Shown: positions 29,101 to 39,700 of the stretch, one piece after another
Position numbering within the stretch: position 1 is the stretch's first letter
Layout of the letters: each line of letters opens with the position of its first letter
Made by a program: the position numbers and the translations under genes
The notes under the pieces: generated by a model
The model's input: the letters and a program-made list of their open reading frames with translations, nothing else
What the model was told of the DNA's origin: nothing
Databases searched by the model: none
DNA from: Gordionus sp. m RMFG-2023
Lineage: Eukaryota > Nematomorpha > Gordioida > Chordodea > Parachordodidae
Length of the DNA: 64,000 bases
Reading direction: 5' to 3'
Assembly (NCBI RefSeq): GCF_954871325.1
Contig: NC_088779.1
Coordinates: forward strand, 24,786,869-24,850,868

Positions 29101-30094
29101 CCTTTAAAAAACAAAATAATAAAGATTTCCCCCACGCCCATATATTATATATTTTTTTTGTATAAAGGCTATCAAAGATTATTGCTAATAATTTATCGTG
29201 TTTTAATTTTTTTAAAACTAGTTTGAAAGCTTTGGCTAATGCTATAATCAGCCAAAAGTTGGATTTTTTTGTATAATATTAGCTATTATTAATTACCCTT
29301 TTTTAAAAATGAATTATTGTTTGTATAATATAATAATATAATAATTAACTTATTAACTAGATGCAATCTAATAACTAGACAGGTGCATCGATAATTATCC
29401 TAAAAACGGGATTTAAGCGATGAAATTAGAGTCATTATTTTGCTTTTTTCCCAGGGAAAGGGGGAATGCCAGTTTGGCCCAATGACCAATTGATACTAAT
29501 CTAGATTGACGATTCATTTATTAGAAGTATGCATACATTGAAAAACAGCTGTATTCAATGTCATTGGCTGTAGTAGATGTTATTGAAAGACCTTTCTTCT
29601 AAATGCCTTTCACATTTCGTCTAAATGTCTTTCAATGGTGGACTTCAATGTATGTACACATTTTAATGAATAAGTCATCAGTTGTAGGTATCGATGCCAT
29701 CAGTTTATACTGGCATTATGGGCGCATAATCGATTACTGTATTATGCATTTTAATTCTTAAACTTTTTAATGATACCTTTCTCAAAGGCGTTTAACTTTT
29801 TGTTGGATATGATAGAAAATTTTTAATTGATTTTTCAACCCGAGTGATTGATATGATTTAAATTTATCCTAATAAAACATTCAGTCCGGCCCGGATTTTA
29901 TAAAAAATATTTTTAAACTCGATCCGGGCCTTTTATTAGGAATATGATGTATACGCATAATATTTTAATTTTTAAAGAACACCAAATTATTCTCTGAATC
30001 GATCGCGTACCTGGATAAATTAGATATATCCAGCTTGTTTCACTACAAGGCAATTGACAAGGAGATGAAAAGCAAAATGAATCAACAAAATTAA
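2111..30094 (+). CDS. CPS1: Carbamoyl-phosphate synthase, mitochondrial CPS I/III type (3' part, 18 exons)
   Basis: Makes carbamoyl phosphate from bicarbonate, ATP and ammonia or glutamine-derived ammonia, normally in mitochondria for arginine/urea metabolism. Exons: 2111-2248, 2805-2945, 3535-3658, 8637-8797, 9146-9322, 9697-9815, 11250-11457, 12262-12433, 12948-13146, 13524-13593, 13991-14212, 25209-25316, 25734-26006, 26248-26322, 26704-26865, 28386-28495, 28626-28755, 29978-30094. All junctions are GT/AG and phases agree, giving 901 residues. Order seen: end of the first ATP-grasp ([20 protein letters not shown]), oligomerisation domain ([20 protein letters not shown]), third domain ([20 protein letters not shown]), second ATP-grasp ([30 protein letters not shown]), MGS-like domain ([23 protein letters not shown]). 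The protein stops after [11 protein letters not shown], like CPS1 and unlike CAD, which continues into dihydroorotase. The amidotransferase half lies upstream of the window, so ammonia- versus glutamine-use (I versus III) cannot be decided. Confidence 0.96.
4141..4270. repeat. hAT-like terminus with short internal tandem repeat
   Basis: Starts TAGTGTTGTTAAAACCGAG, resembling the ends of other GTTGTTAAA elements in the window, and continues as diverged 13-15 bp repeats around AGTCGGCTAAAT / ATTAGTCGGCT between about 4190 and 4265. No matching opposite end was identified, so this is probably a broken non-autonomous element inside a synthase intron. Confidence 0.4.
5948..7172. repeat. Dimeric satellite-like tandem array with an inverted distal part
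   Basis: The phrase AAATATTGTGATTTGACCGA recurs, with changes, near 6066, 6200, 6352, 6490, 6639 and 6778. Spacing alternates between about 135-140 and 149-152 bp, so the unit is a dimer of two related monomers (one with CCGACTCATAACCGATCC-like, one with TTGCCGAACTCAAAGCCGAC-like sequence), roughly 287 bp. From about 6930 to 7172 the same two monomers appear in reverse complement (for example TTTGAGTCGGCAATCGGTCA near 7100). The block sits in the large intron between synthase exons ending 3658 and starting 8637. No gene is seen in it. Confidence 0.8.
7514..7560. repeat. TTTTC pentanucleotide microsatellite
   Basis: About nine near-perfect TTTTC units in a row inside a synthase intron. Confidence 0.95.
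8868..8990. mobile_element. Possible MITE fragment with GTAGCCAGGATTTCG-like end
   Basis: The stretch ACATAGGTATAGCCAGGATT followed by a run of nine G resembles termini of small DNA transposons that begin CAGGGGCGTAGCCAGGAT. A related end, in the opposite sense (GGTTACGCCCCTGATATAT), is at about 51636-51655. The other end of this copy was not located. It lies in an intron immediately downstream of a synthase exon. Confidence 0.35.
9966..10724. mobile_element. Non-autonomous hAT-like element, GGGCTGTKCCGAT ends
   Basis: Left end reads AGGGCTGTTCCGATATTAAA and right end ATCGGCACAGCCCT, forming imperfect terminal inverted repeats. The interior contains further GATCCGATA / TATCGGAT motifs near both ends and no coding capacity. 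A relative with the same ends lies at 57559-58029. The 8-bp flanks match poorly, so the insertion is probably old. It lies in a synthase intron. Confidence 0.65.
16735..18530 (-). repeat. Unidentified decayed coding-like block, probably repetitive
   Basis: This part of the big intron is less AT-rich than its surroundings. Read on the minus strand it gives runs that look like old protein, for example [20 protein letters not shown] near 18350-18420. I could not match the family. A piece at about 16738-16800 (GACAAAGAATAGCAATAGCT on the minus strand) recurs on the plus strand at about 30770-30830, which argues for an interspersed repeat rather than a host gene. It looks broken in many places. 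Both boundaries are guesses. Confidence 0.35.
19451..20705 (-). mobile_element. Decayed hAT element (1255 bp) with clear terminal inverted repeats
   Basis: Ends are CAGAGTTGTTAATCGCTACT on the left and GCGCGCTACTTTAACAACTCTG (last 20 bases on the complementary strand) on the right. Both flanks are rich in TAGCTACTTTTT and AGTAGCGCGCTA motifs, which are repeated subterminal sites typical of hAT elements. Two minus-strand frames, 20177-20386 and 19747-20097, encode part of a hAT transposase N-terminal half; the second reads [13 protein letters not shown] and ends in ICTTADSWT, the family's conserved region. The rest of the transposase is missing, so the copy cannot move itself. The 8-bp flanks (TATATTAC / CTTAATAC) agree at only five positions, which suggests age. 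Confidence 0.85.
21930..22706 (-). CDS. Unidentified 258-residue frame with prohormone-like dibasic sites
   Basis: An uninterrupted minus-strand frame of 258 codons inside the 11-kb synthase intron. I do not recognise it. Visible features: a moderately hydrophobic N-terminal stretch (residues about 14-28, [15 protein letters not shown]) that could be a signal peptide; basic clusters typical of prohormone-convertase sites, namely KKQKR (about 66-70), HRNKR (about 106-110), a very strong GRKRRRKR (about 182-191) and FKRK (about 230); and, after the strongest site, [13 protein letters not shown] with two cysteines six residues apart. Base composition is richer in GC than the intron around it, like the host exons. 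It may be a single-exon secreted peptide precursor, or one exon of a nested gene. Nuclear localisation through the basic runs is an alternative. Confidence 0.55.
   Translation of the reverse strand: MTSHFYTIFKCNRVSYICLHIIFIQKLVMIDRFDEPNQINLCKNNKPLLHLFSNHSLAGSKSSSKKQKRDVYGIYDDGGNNDINIIMYEYKSNPAEKVIDKYETQHRNKRIFYSTGWAPGINYGQNDWPQDQKKSREMSVTKIKDDDKEQPNLGNPIYSRSGYPIDKSIPVFPNLFSSSHWGPGRKRRRKRSDSCTFYNKRCLFMSRGVVLKPLKNHKQSDTLPGKSGKNSFKRKNFGDGVSNLTFLVSIFKQLARPI
28778..29039. mobile_element. Small MITE with GTAAGCGCGATTT ends
   Basis: Left end TAGTAAGCGCGATTTACTCA and right end AAAAAATCTCGCTTACTA are inverted. A second inverted pair lies inside (ATACTTTTTGATATATA / TATATATCAAAAAGTAT). The boundaries fit a TA target duplication, as in Tc1/mariner elements, but there is no coding sequence. 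It lies in the intron before the last synthase exon. Confidence 0.65.
29467..29715. mobile_element. MITE with TGCCAGT outer ends and long imperfect inverted repeats
   Basis: Left arm (29467-29545) and right arm (29640-29715) are inverted copies: TGCCAGTTTGG pairs with TTTATACTGGCA, TAGATTGACGATTCATTTAT pairs with TTAATGAATAAGTCATCAGT, and CATACATTGAA pairs with TTCAATGTATG. The TTGACGATTCATT-type motif also occurs at 45690-46000 and 56870-56890, suggesting a family. It is in the last intron of the synthase gene. Confidence 0.65.
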
Positions 30095-31950
30095 AGAATA
30101 GCAAAAAAATATATTCCTTATTTTATAAAAAGTACATATGCAATATATTTAATTAGTAAAAACCTCGTATTTTATTTATTTATATTAATATGTATACTGA
30201 CAATTTTATAATTTGTTTTAGAATCAAAATCCCTTATTTAAAAAAATATATTTTTTATACAATTTATGAAAATGTAAAATAATATAATGATGATTGAAAA
30301 TAAGTGTCGTAATAAAGGACAAAAGTGTCTTTATAAAAATTTCGACTTTTTAACATTTTGAAAATGGTATTTTTAAAAAAAAATAAACTATATCCTCACA
30401 ATTAATTAACACGCAGAATATCGCACTATTTTTAAAAGTGATTAAAAATTGTATTCTATATTTATTTTATGGTTACTTACATTTAATTTACTAATAAATT
30501 ATTAAAATATATTACAAAATTGATCATTTTTGGTGTGGTAATTCGTTAGAAAAAAATAAAATAAAATTTTGCATCCACAAATCATATAGTTAATTCTTGT
30601 TTTGAGGACGAATAAATATAAAATACATAGATTATCATGCAATGCAAAATAATTCTCGTTAACTTTTTATTTGGATCTCTCTACCTTTATCATGACAACT
30701 TTTCCCATTTAAATTATGTGGACATGATACATTAGGTCAACCCGTTAACTCTGCTATTATATTAAAAACACTTGAAGGCTTTTTTTTAAGACAAAGGATA
30801 GCAATAGCCTTAAGTTAAATTAATTTTGCTTCATTAAGTTAATCTAACCTGATGGTTAACATTTTTCCTCATTAAAAATATAAATTTTCCTCTATCTTTC
30901 TCTTCTATTTTTTATTAATTTCCTCTCTCTCACGTAATTTTTATATTTTGTGGAAATTTGGATTTAATGATATTTAAATAAAATATTACCATTGTTATAA
31001 AGTATTAATAAACTAAAGAAAAGTAATATAAAATAATTTTCTATTTATATTGGCTCCTTGAAAAGGAGGTTTCGTGAAGGCTAATGTAATGCTTTCTGTT
31101 ATTTTTTTATGCGAGATATAAATGTGGACATATACATTACAAATTATTTTAAATGATACATCGTCATTAATTTTTGAATAAGCAAAATATGTAGACCAAG
31201 ATACGAGATGAGATTTTATTAATTATTTTTAATTTTTAAAAAAAAAAAAAATTAGTTACAAAGATCTGTTCAAAGATTGTTATTAATTATTTCATTTTTA
31301 ACTGATATCTATGATGAAATTGTTATTTCGATTTTGTACTACCTTTTTCTTTTTCTAAAGCGTGCCTAGACATAGAAATAAATTAATTGCGTGACTAACC
31401 TTTACCAATAAGTTTTTCTTAATGATTAAAATATTAACTAAAACTTCAAGATTAGTTGCAAGCAAGCCACGCCTTTCCGAATCAGGCCCTTATTAAACAA
31501 TGGCCAAATCATGTTTAAAAAATAATTTATAATCCTGTATAAAGAGGGTCAAATCTTTTTGTCATCTATATGCGAAATTTTAAAATTTTTTATCCAGCCG
31601 TTTTTCAAAAAAGCATCTGAATCTAAAATGTAAGAATGGAATGATATTTGTTTTTCTTTAAAAATGATATAATAAAAAGTCAGATTTTTTTTATCTTGTT
31701 TAATATTATTTTTCTTAAAAAAAAGGATGACATCTATTTTATAACCAAAATATGATTATTCTAAATATAACATTAAATTAACTACTTAATTATCTATTTT
31801 TTCCAATAAACTGGGCGATCATATATTAGAATGTAACAAAGTTGGGCAGTAATTAATTATTAATTACACATGTAATTATTTCTAAAATTGCAATTCCCTT
31901 TTTAATTAGTATATATCATAAATAAAATAATTCAAGAAAAAAAAAATTCA
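30095..31950. other. Intergenic region after the synthase gene
   Basis: Very AT-rich sequence without a supportable gene. Recognisable pieces are a fragment at about 30770-30830 shared with the 11-kb intron, and a short GTAATTAATTATTAATTACA-type palindromic patch near 31850-31885 that resembles ends of another small transposon family. Confidence 0.6.
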
Positions 31951-31959
31951 ATGAAATAG

Positions 31960-33110
31960 AAAGAAAAAATAAAGGAGATGGAAGTAACAGTTATGGGATT
32001 TATAAAAGTATGTTGAGAAATGTAACACAAAAGAATATACAAATATGTAATTTACCGATTTTAAAGTTGAAAGATAATAAAAATTATGATCAATGTCCTA
32101 GGGCAAAAGTAAATGTTGGAAATAAAGAAATTTCGTTATTGGCTACAGGGCAACAATATCTATAATGGGGTATGATGAATTTTACATTATGGCCGAATGA
32201 ACCTATAATAAAAGTTAAAATGAGGGCAAAACAATTGAATGGATCGGAAATTATAGTATTGGGAAAAGTAAATTTACCGGTATTAATAAATAAAGAAATA
32301 ATAAATTTGGATCTTTGGGTATTGGAAGGAAAAATTAATAGAGTTCTGGGATAGAATTGGATATCAAAATTTGGATTAGAAAATATTTTTTTAAATATAT
32401 TTCAAGGAAAAATGAAATTTTAGAGAATATTAAAATTGAGAATATGTTAAATAATAATCAGGAAATTTGTGATAATGAAAAAAATGAAATTTTGGAAAAT
32501 AAAATGCTAAAAAGTGGTGAAATTAAAAATTTATTAAATAATTCTGAGGAAATTCAGAAAAATGAAAAAATATGAAATGGGTCAGGAGAAGCTTGATATT
32601 TTGGATAATAAAATTGACAAAGTATAATACTGATACAGAAATTGAGAAAAATATTGATTTGGAAATTAATAATATTTCGGTTGATTTGGGAGTGATAATA
32701 TTTTGGAAAATCCAGAAATTGAAAAAAATATTGATAATATTTCGGTTTATCTGAAAGTTGATAATATTTTGGAAATTGATGATGAAAATTTTAATTTGGA
32801 AATAGACACTAAGATAATTTCAGGGAAATCAAGGCTGGTGAATAATTATATAAATTGTGATGAGATTTATAAAGACTCAAATTTGGAGAGGGAAAAATTA
32901 CCTGGATCGCATAATTTTTCGGTGAAATTGGTGAGAAAAAAATAAAAGTGAAAGTTTGGTAGAAGAAGGAGAAGATAATTTGTTTCTATTATGGAATGAT
33001 ATGGTTGATTTAAAGAATAAATATAAAGATTTATTTAATGAAAAATTGGGTTGTTTCGTAGATTATAAGGTAGATATTTGTTTAAAAGAGAGTGGAGGAT
33101 AATAAGGAGG
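31960..33110 (+). mobile_element. Broken Ty3/gypsy-like LTR retrotransposon fossil (partial)
   Basis: Translated pieces resemble the protease-to-reverse-transcriptase part of a Ty3/gypsy-type polyprotein: a region around 32100-32370 with the KVNVGNKEISLL and INRVLG protease-like phrases, and one at about 33000-33080 with YKDLFNEKLGCF, the phrase that usually precedes the reverse transcriptase. The copy is clearly broken in several places, lacks most of pol, and no long terminal repeats were identified. It looks old and inert. It lies between the synthase and ASCC2 genes. Confidence 0.6.
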
Positions 33111-33182
33111 TCAAGAAGCATCGAAAGTAATTGAGAACAATAAGGGTATGAAAATGTAGTAAAAAAATGAAGGAATCAAAGG

Positions 33183-33400
33183 AAAAATTTGGGAATATAT
33201 ATATGAGAAATGTAAATACTAATTATCTGAGGTAATTGTAGAATTATAAGGGGAAAATTTGGGAATATATATATATGAGAAATATAAATGCTCATTATCT
33301 GAGGGAATTGTAGAATTGTAAGGAAAAAATTTGGGAATATATATATGAGAATTATAAATGCTCATCAAAAAAAGGTCACATTGCGATTCACTATAGTTAT
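33183..33400. repeat. Three-copy tandem repeat, about 71-bp period
   Basis: AAATTTGGGAATATATATAT begins copies at about 33184, 33255 and 33327; each is followed by ATGAGAAATRTAAATGCTCA and, in the first two, ATTATCTGAGG and GTAGAATTRTAAGG. It lies just downstream of the retroelement fossil. Confidence 0.9.
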
Positions 33401-33764
33401 CGCTGCCAATAAATTCCAAATTTAAACCTTTAGCTCATATTATTTTCAAATTTAATATTGAAATAAGATTGAAAAATTCCAATAGTTGACCATAAACTAA
33501 TATTTGTGTGACTTATTGAATATTCCATGAAAGTCATGAGAGTTAAATTTAATCAGGATTCTTTACACATACAAATACAATAATATAAGTAGACAAAATT
33601 ATTAAATATTTTATTTAAATCTCAAAATTTTGATAAATTAACCTTGATTAAGGATTTAGATAAAAAAAATAATAATTTAGTTTTACTATATTAAATAAAT
33701 GATATTTTATATAACAAACAACAATGTTTATATTCTTCTTTCGCAAAAATTATATTTATAAATA

Positions 33765-36700
33765 TTAAAACATTCCGCGCGACATTTTTTGATCGTTTTT
33801 ACGCTTGCGATTATGATTACCAACTCGACTTTTGTTTTGTTCCTTGTACTTAAAATTTTTATTTTGAACATTATCTCCACTTTTATTATTATTATTATCA
33901 TTATTTTTGTTTGCTGTAACCTTTGAATTAATAATAATATCTTTCGCCTTATCATCAACAATTTCTTCCTCCTCACTTTCGTCATCCTCTTCGGAGCTAC
34001 CTTCTTCTATATCGTACACGCCGGATTTCTTATTGATTAGTTGGGCGCTGTTTCTAAACCCAGTCTCATATACCGTATCATCGAATTCGTCTTCGTAATC
34101 TAGCACTGTTTGTCTATTGAAGCTTTTAAGTGATTTTTTTTAAAGATTACACAATTATTTGGGTATTTTTTCAGACTGAGCATTTATGAAATATGGTAAA
34201 ATTTGTCTAATTTGAGCTCTTGATAATTCGAGCAACCCCTTAATTTGACCAAAATTTTGAGTCCAAATCCAATTCTTATAACTAAAGTCTTGATAAATTG
34301 AGTAACTATCTAAGTTGGGCAAATATCTTGGTACCAACGGTGCCTAAATTAGACTGATTTTACCGTATCGGAAAATAAAATGAGAAGGAATAGATTACTT
34401 TTTAAAGATATCTTCGTCGTGCTCATAATCATTCTCCGAATCAGATGGATCATTAAAAATATCAGCCGATCTTTGCGACAAATATTGCTTCGTAACTTCA
34501 TTACCCTCTTTAGTATCAAAACGTTTTTGGATAGATCTATTTTTGATACTTCGATTAAAAATAAATAAATGGTGATTATATTTGAAAATATAGACACCCG
34601 TAAGTCTGGCACGGGTCTTAAATCCATGAAAATTGTCAAAAAAAATATCAACAAGTATGTAAAAATGAATAAATGATTCATAGTTTTTTGTACATTGTTT
34701 TATCAAAAAATTAATGTCTAAATAAAATTCATCTTGGTCACTTAATTTTCTGACCCACTCCGGATTTTTAAAACTCCCACTATTTTATGGCCAGCGTATA
34801 ACGAGCTTACAGGTTCTTTATAAATTATTTTGAGCAGAACAAAAAAATAGACATTTAGCATGCCTAAGTCATTAATAATAATAAAATTCTTAAGGCGGCT
34901 ATATCTATTGTCATTTTTAAAATCATGACTATCAAAAAAAAAATTTCTTTTTACTAAATTTTAAATTTTTCGGTCTTTGATTCCACGTTTTTGACAACGC
35001 TTTCCTCTTTGAATTGATTTTCCTCGGATAAATGAGGCGGTAGATTATTCTCCATTATACCATTTATGACCTTATATATAAAAAAATTTTTTTTTAACAT
35101 ATGTATTTAATATATTTTTTTTTCATGTAAATTGTTCAGTTATATGAGATGAAATTATTTCTAGAAAAACCTTTTGTGGAAAATAATACAAAAATAATAC
35201 AATCTACCAACATTTTTGCGAAAATATTTCATTATCACAATCATATTATAACAAGGGACCCGGAACAAAGATAATCTTGAGTTCCTTTTCTTCCGGCCAA
35301 AGAAATAAGTACGAAAATTTATAAATGAGCCATAATATAATTATGCAATAAATTTAATTTTTTAAATATTTTTTGAAACGTTCCAAAAACTGTTCTAGGA
35401 AAGTTCCAGAGATGACCTTTCTCGTTCTTTTCATTTTCCATAATTTTCTCCAATTTCCGTTTCCTCCTTTTATAACTCATTTGTTAAATTGAGATTATTT
35501 TTAAAAAAATTAACTTTTCTTATTTAAATTTTATAAATAATTTTTTGAGTGTCTTCGTCATTTAGTTAAAATGATTTTTTAACAGTTTTTTTATATATAA
35601 ATTTTAACGGTAAATAAATTTTCGCTAACATTTTCAGAGTTATTTTGGTAATAAACTAAATATTTCTTGATAAGATCAATTGACAAGTGCGGGAACATAT
35701 CTAATATTAAGCCTATGTTTTCATCCATATTCTCATAGTTTGATTCGTTATCCTTGTTTTTATTAGCATCGTCGTGAGCGGATGAGGTTGAAGGAAAGTC
35801 TTCAATATTTTGATCGTTGTAATCGGATTGAAGCTGTTAAAGCATTTAGAAGAAAAATGATTTAATTATTGAAATAAAAAACACAAATAAATGGTATAAT
35901 ATGAAAAGTAAACTAAAATAAAAGAGTTTAAATAATGTCCTTAAAAGTTATTATAGCGTCTATGTTCCTGCTATTACATTTACGCCGAATTCATAGCGGG
36001 ATCCGATCCGACAAGATTTAACAGCTGCTCGATTTTTTAAATCGAAAAATTGATCTCAATAAAGATATTTTAAAATGGCTCAACTGTTCGTGTTAAATGG
36101 TATCCCACTATGATTACAGTCTTATATAAATATTTAAAAAATGGAATAATACGTTATTATCTGCGAGACGCAAAATTAAACAAAGCTCTTTTCTTGAATC
36201 ATCATCTAGGGACTTTTCCTGATTGGAAATATCGTCATAATGTATCAATATCTCATTTTCTACCCAATGCTTGCTATTCAATTTTTTGGTCCATCTAAAA
36301 ATTTATGAAAAAAAATACACTTTTTGTCAATTAACTTTTTTGCTATATTTAATAAAACTATTTAAATTTTTGCGCCAAAATAATAAACTTACCGTCCTAG
36401 ATCATTGAAATTAGCTATAATTTCCCGACGAAATTTGTGGGTATGCGTGTTTGGACAGGAAAATTTCATAACATTAATCCCTAAACTCAATGAAAAAATT
36501 CCTACCTAATTTAAATGGTGTTGCAACGGTTATTAAAGAAGAAAAATGGCTAAATAATTTGTTTTGAAAAAAAAAAATAGGCAGCCAGAATATTACGAAA
36601 ACCGATTTAATAACAGTAACTTTTATATGCCGTTTTCACTTTCGATGTATTTTGCAGTAGACATATAGAGGATAAGAGTTGTTAAAAAGCATAATTCGGG

Positions 36701-39700
36701 TCGATTTTTAAATACGACTCGATTATGATTTTAGCCAAAATAATATTAAATAAGCCTCGAGATTTGGCAAATAGAGATCCAAGCCTTTCTAACTAGCTAT
36801 GAGCAAAATCTCTAGTCCTATATAGTTTTTAAAAATCGACCCGAATCAGGCTTTTTAACAACCCTATACAGAGGATATTCAATTTCGAATTCGATTGAAT
36901 ATTGGTGATTCGAAACAATAAATCTATTTTTGTAAGTAAAATATTCTTTCCTTCCATTCTTAAAATGTGATGTGAACGAATGTTCGAATGATCGATCAAT
37001 GTCATTAAACAACTAACAACTCGTAAAAACAAAAGAAAAAAATTACAAGCTGATTTTTTTTATTCCCATCCCTATTATTTAAAGGTCTGCAATGCCTGGC
37101 AAGACCTATGAGCAGGGTAACGTCTGGAAGCAAATTATTTAGACCGGGCGTGCAAAAAGTAGAGGTACCAAACGTACTTAATAGAGAATAGAAAAAAAAA
37201 TTATTCTAGAGCCTAATTTTGTTAAAATAATATTTTTATCATGCTCATAATTTTATGAAACAATAGCAACTATGATCATTCATTCAAAAATACGAATATT
37301 TTTTTTTCCTTTTCCTACATTTTGTTTTTAATTGCTATAATAAGAAAACCGTGAAACCTTAATCCTTATTGGTTATTTCCATTTTCAGAATATTAAAATG
37401 CCGGCCGGGTAATCTTGCTTAAAAAATTGGACTGGACCAGATACAAATTTGGACTAGCCGAACCGGGCAAAAACTAAATTCTAAACGGGCGGCCTTGGAA
37501 ATTTTGCCATTTGCTGACCTCTCCTTATAACACTAAACTTTTGATAAGTTATCGTTTTAAAAAAAACGATGGGTGATAAAAACAAAGGTAGCCATGGAAG
37601 AATTACGACGAGACGAAGATAATATGACGTGTATCCTTTGGCGCAAGAAATATTCCTGTCCTGCAACTAATAACATTAAAAAATTATTTATTATAAACAT
37701 TCGTATCAACAACATTAGCTTCAAAGTGGAATAAGGTTAAGGGCACATAGGATAGATAGACACAATTCATGTTGAAAGAGTAAAGATTTTGGTTTAAGGC
37801 TGGGGAACGGGCAGGTACACACCGTTCCTGACCTACAAAATAACTAGACACTGATAACGTCTGATTCGTTATAACGGGCCTTATAGTCCTGATTACATTT
37901 TTACTGCCTTTTTTATTCTTGATTTTATTAAAAAAATATTCCAAAGCTTGTCATTTTTGTATTAAGAGAATGATATAGGTTTTTACATTATTAAAAAAAA
38001 ATTAATTATTTAATTCATTTTTTGATATTTTGTTTGATGGCTTTATTATAAAAATAAAATGTGACTTGAATAAATATTAAAAAGTCGGATTTAAATCTAT
38101 AAAAATCGTTTTTTCACCTTGCAATTTATATGATTTTTTTAAAAACATTTTAAAAAATCCTACAACAAAGTTTAAAAATAGAATCTCGTTTACAAATAAA
38201 GAGCTGTGCGTTATTCCAAAAAATAAAGCCGTTACATTTCATGTTACTTTATAAAAATAGTAATAACGTTACATTTACGTTATATGTTTGAAAATTGTTT
38301 TTTCTTATTCTAATTTTCTCTATAAATTTTTTATAGTTCAACATCTTCAGGCATAGTTTAATTCAATACATAAAAAATTATTATTTTATCATGGGAATTG
38401 GTCTTGACTTGATACTGATTTCCTCATTACATTGCTTATTTAAAGTAATTAAATACTGTATTTTTATTCATTTAGCCTTTAAGACGAAACTGTAAAATAA
38501 AAAAATAATACTCACTAGTACTACTCTAATAAAATTGAATAAATCCAGACAAATAAAAATAAATAAAAAAAGAATAATGAGATGCCCATATAATTTTTTC
38601 AAAGACTTATATTTTAATTATATAAATATTGGCCTAAACATTAAACAAAAATGATAAATTATAAAGTAATTAGTAATCTAAACTTTTCTCAATAAGTAAC
38701 ACTATTACCAAATTTATGGGGGAAAAGATAATGCCATTATAGCAACAATTACTTTTGTAATGCATTACTATTATAGTTGGGTAATTGCTATAATTTTATC
38801 CAATTTTTAGCTAGAGACAAAAAACTTCCCCTTAGCCTCAAGGTTATTAAAAATAAAGGAGCTCAAATTTGAAAGAAACTAAAATAAATATAAATGCTGT
38901 AATGTCAATGGATTTTCTACAGCATGCACCTGTAGGATCCAAATTAGCCAATATTTAGTCACTACCCAATTATAATTTATATAACACTAGCTATAAGTGT
39001 ACCTGGGAAAGGGAATCAATGTGTTATGAATGAGATCACAAAGAAAATCAGTTTTAGCTTTAGTTTTAATCATTTCCTTCTCTGAAATTTTGATTAAATA
39101 TGCATGACATAAATCTTGAAATGTTTTGACAATAATATTTTTTATAGTTTTTAAATATTTGTTGACTCTGATCAGTTGATGACTAAAAAAAACTGTTAAA
39201 TTAAAATAGGTCATATTAAAAAATTACTTATTAATATGGGTGTTTTTATTTAATTTGATTGAATATTGAATGGGTAATATAATAGTTTGATATATAATGG
39301 CTAAACTAACTTTAAATTTTATTTTATTAAAGAATATAAATTCATACCATTTAAGAATTTTCATTTCCTGAATAAATAGTACTAATAATTCAGTACATAT
39401 GATTGATATATTTTGTAAGGCATGCAAGGTTTCTAATAGCAAATATAACAATTTGGTCAATTTTTCAAAATTATTATAATCATTTATATCAATGTTTGAT
39501 AAGTCATTAAAAATATCAGGTAGAATCTTTTTTTAAAATTACTATAAAATATATTAATATTAATAAACTTTATTAAATATGCAGCTTGCCATGTTTTCAA
39601 TATTTGTAAAATATCTGGGTTGCTTATTAATGATATTAGATATCATTTTGACTAGTAAATTTTTGTTAATTGAACTACTTCCATATATAGCACATAAATC

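Noticed and set aside
34155-34337. Minus-strand 60-codon frame as an additional ASCC2 exon
   Set aside because: It lies where ASCC2 splicing is unresolved, but its sequence has no resemblance to the acidic linker expected there and it contains internally repeated ATTTATCAAGA-type pieces suggesting a small repeat.
36818-37032. Two overlapping minus-strand frames (64 and 67 codons)
   Set aside because: They overlap the right end of the 191-bp MITE, show no family similarity and no compatible splice phase.
37684-37944. Minus-strand 86-codon frame as an ASCC2 exon
   Set aside because: The flanking ASCC2 exons (39182-39003 and 36294-36153) join in phase and give continuous family sequence without it.
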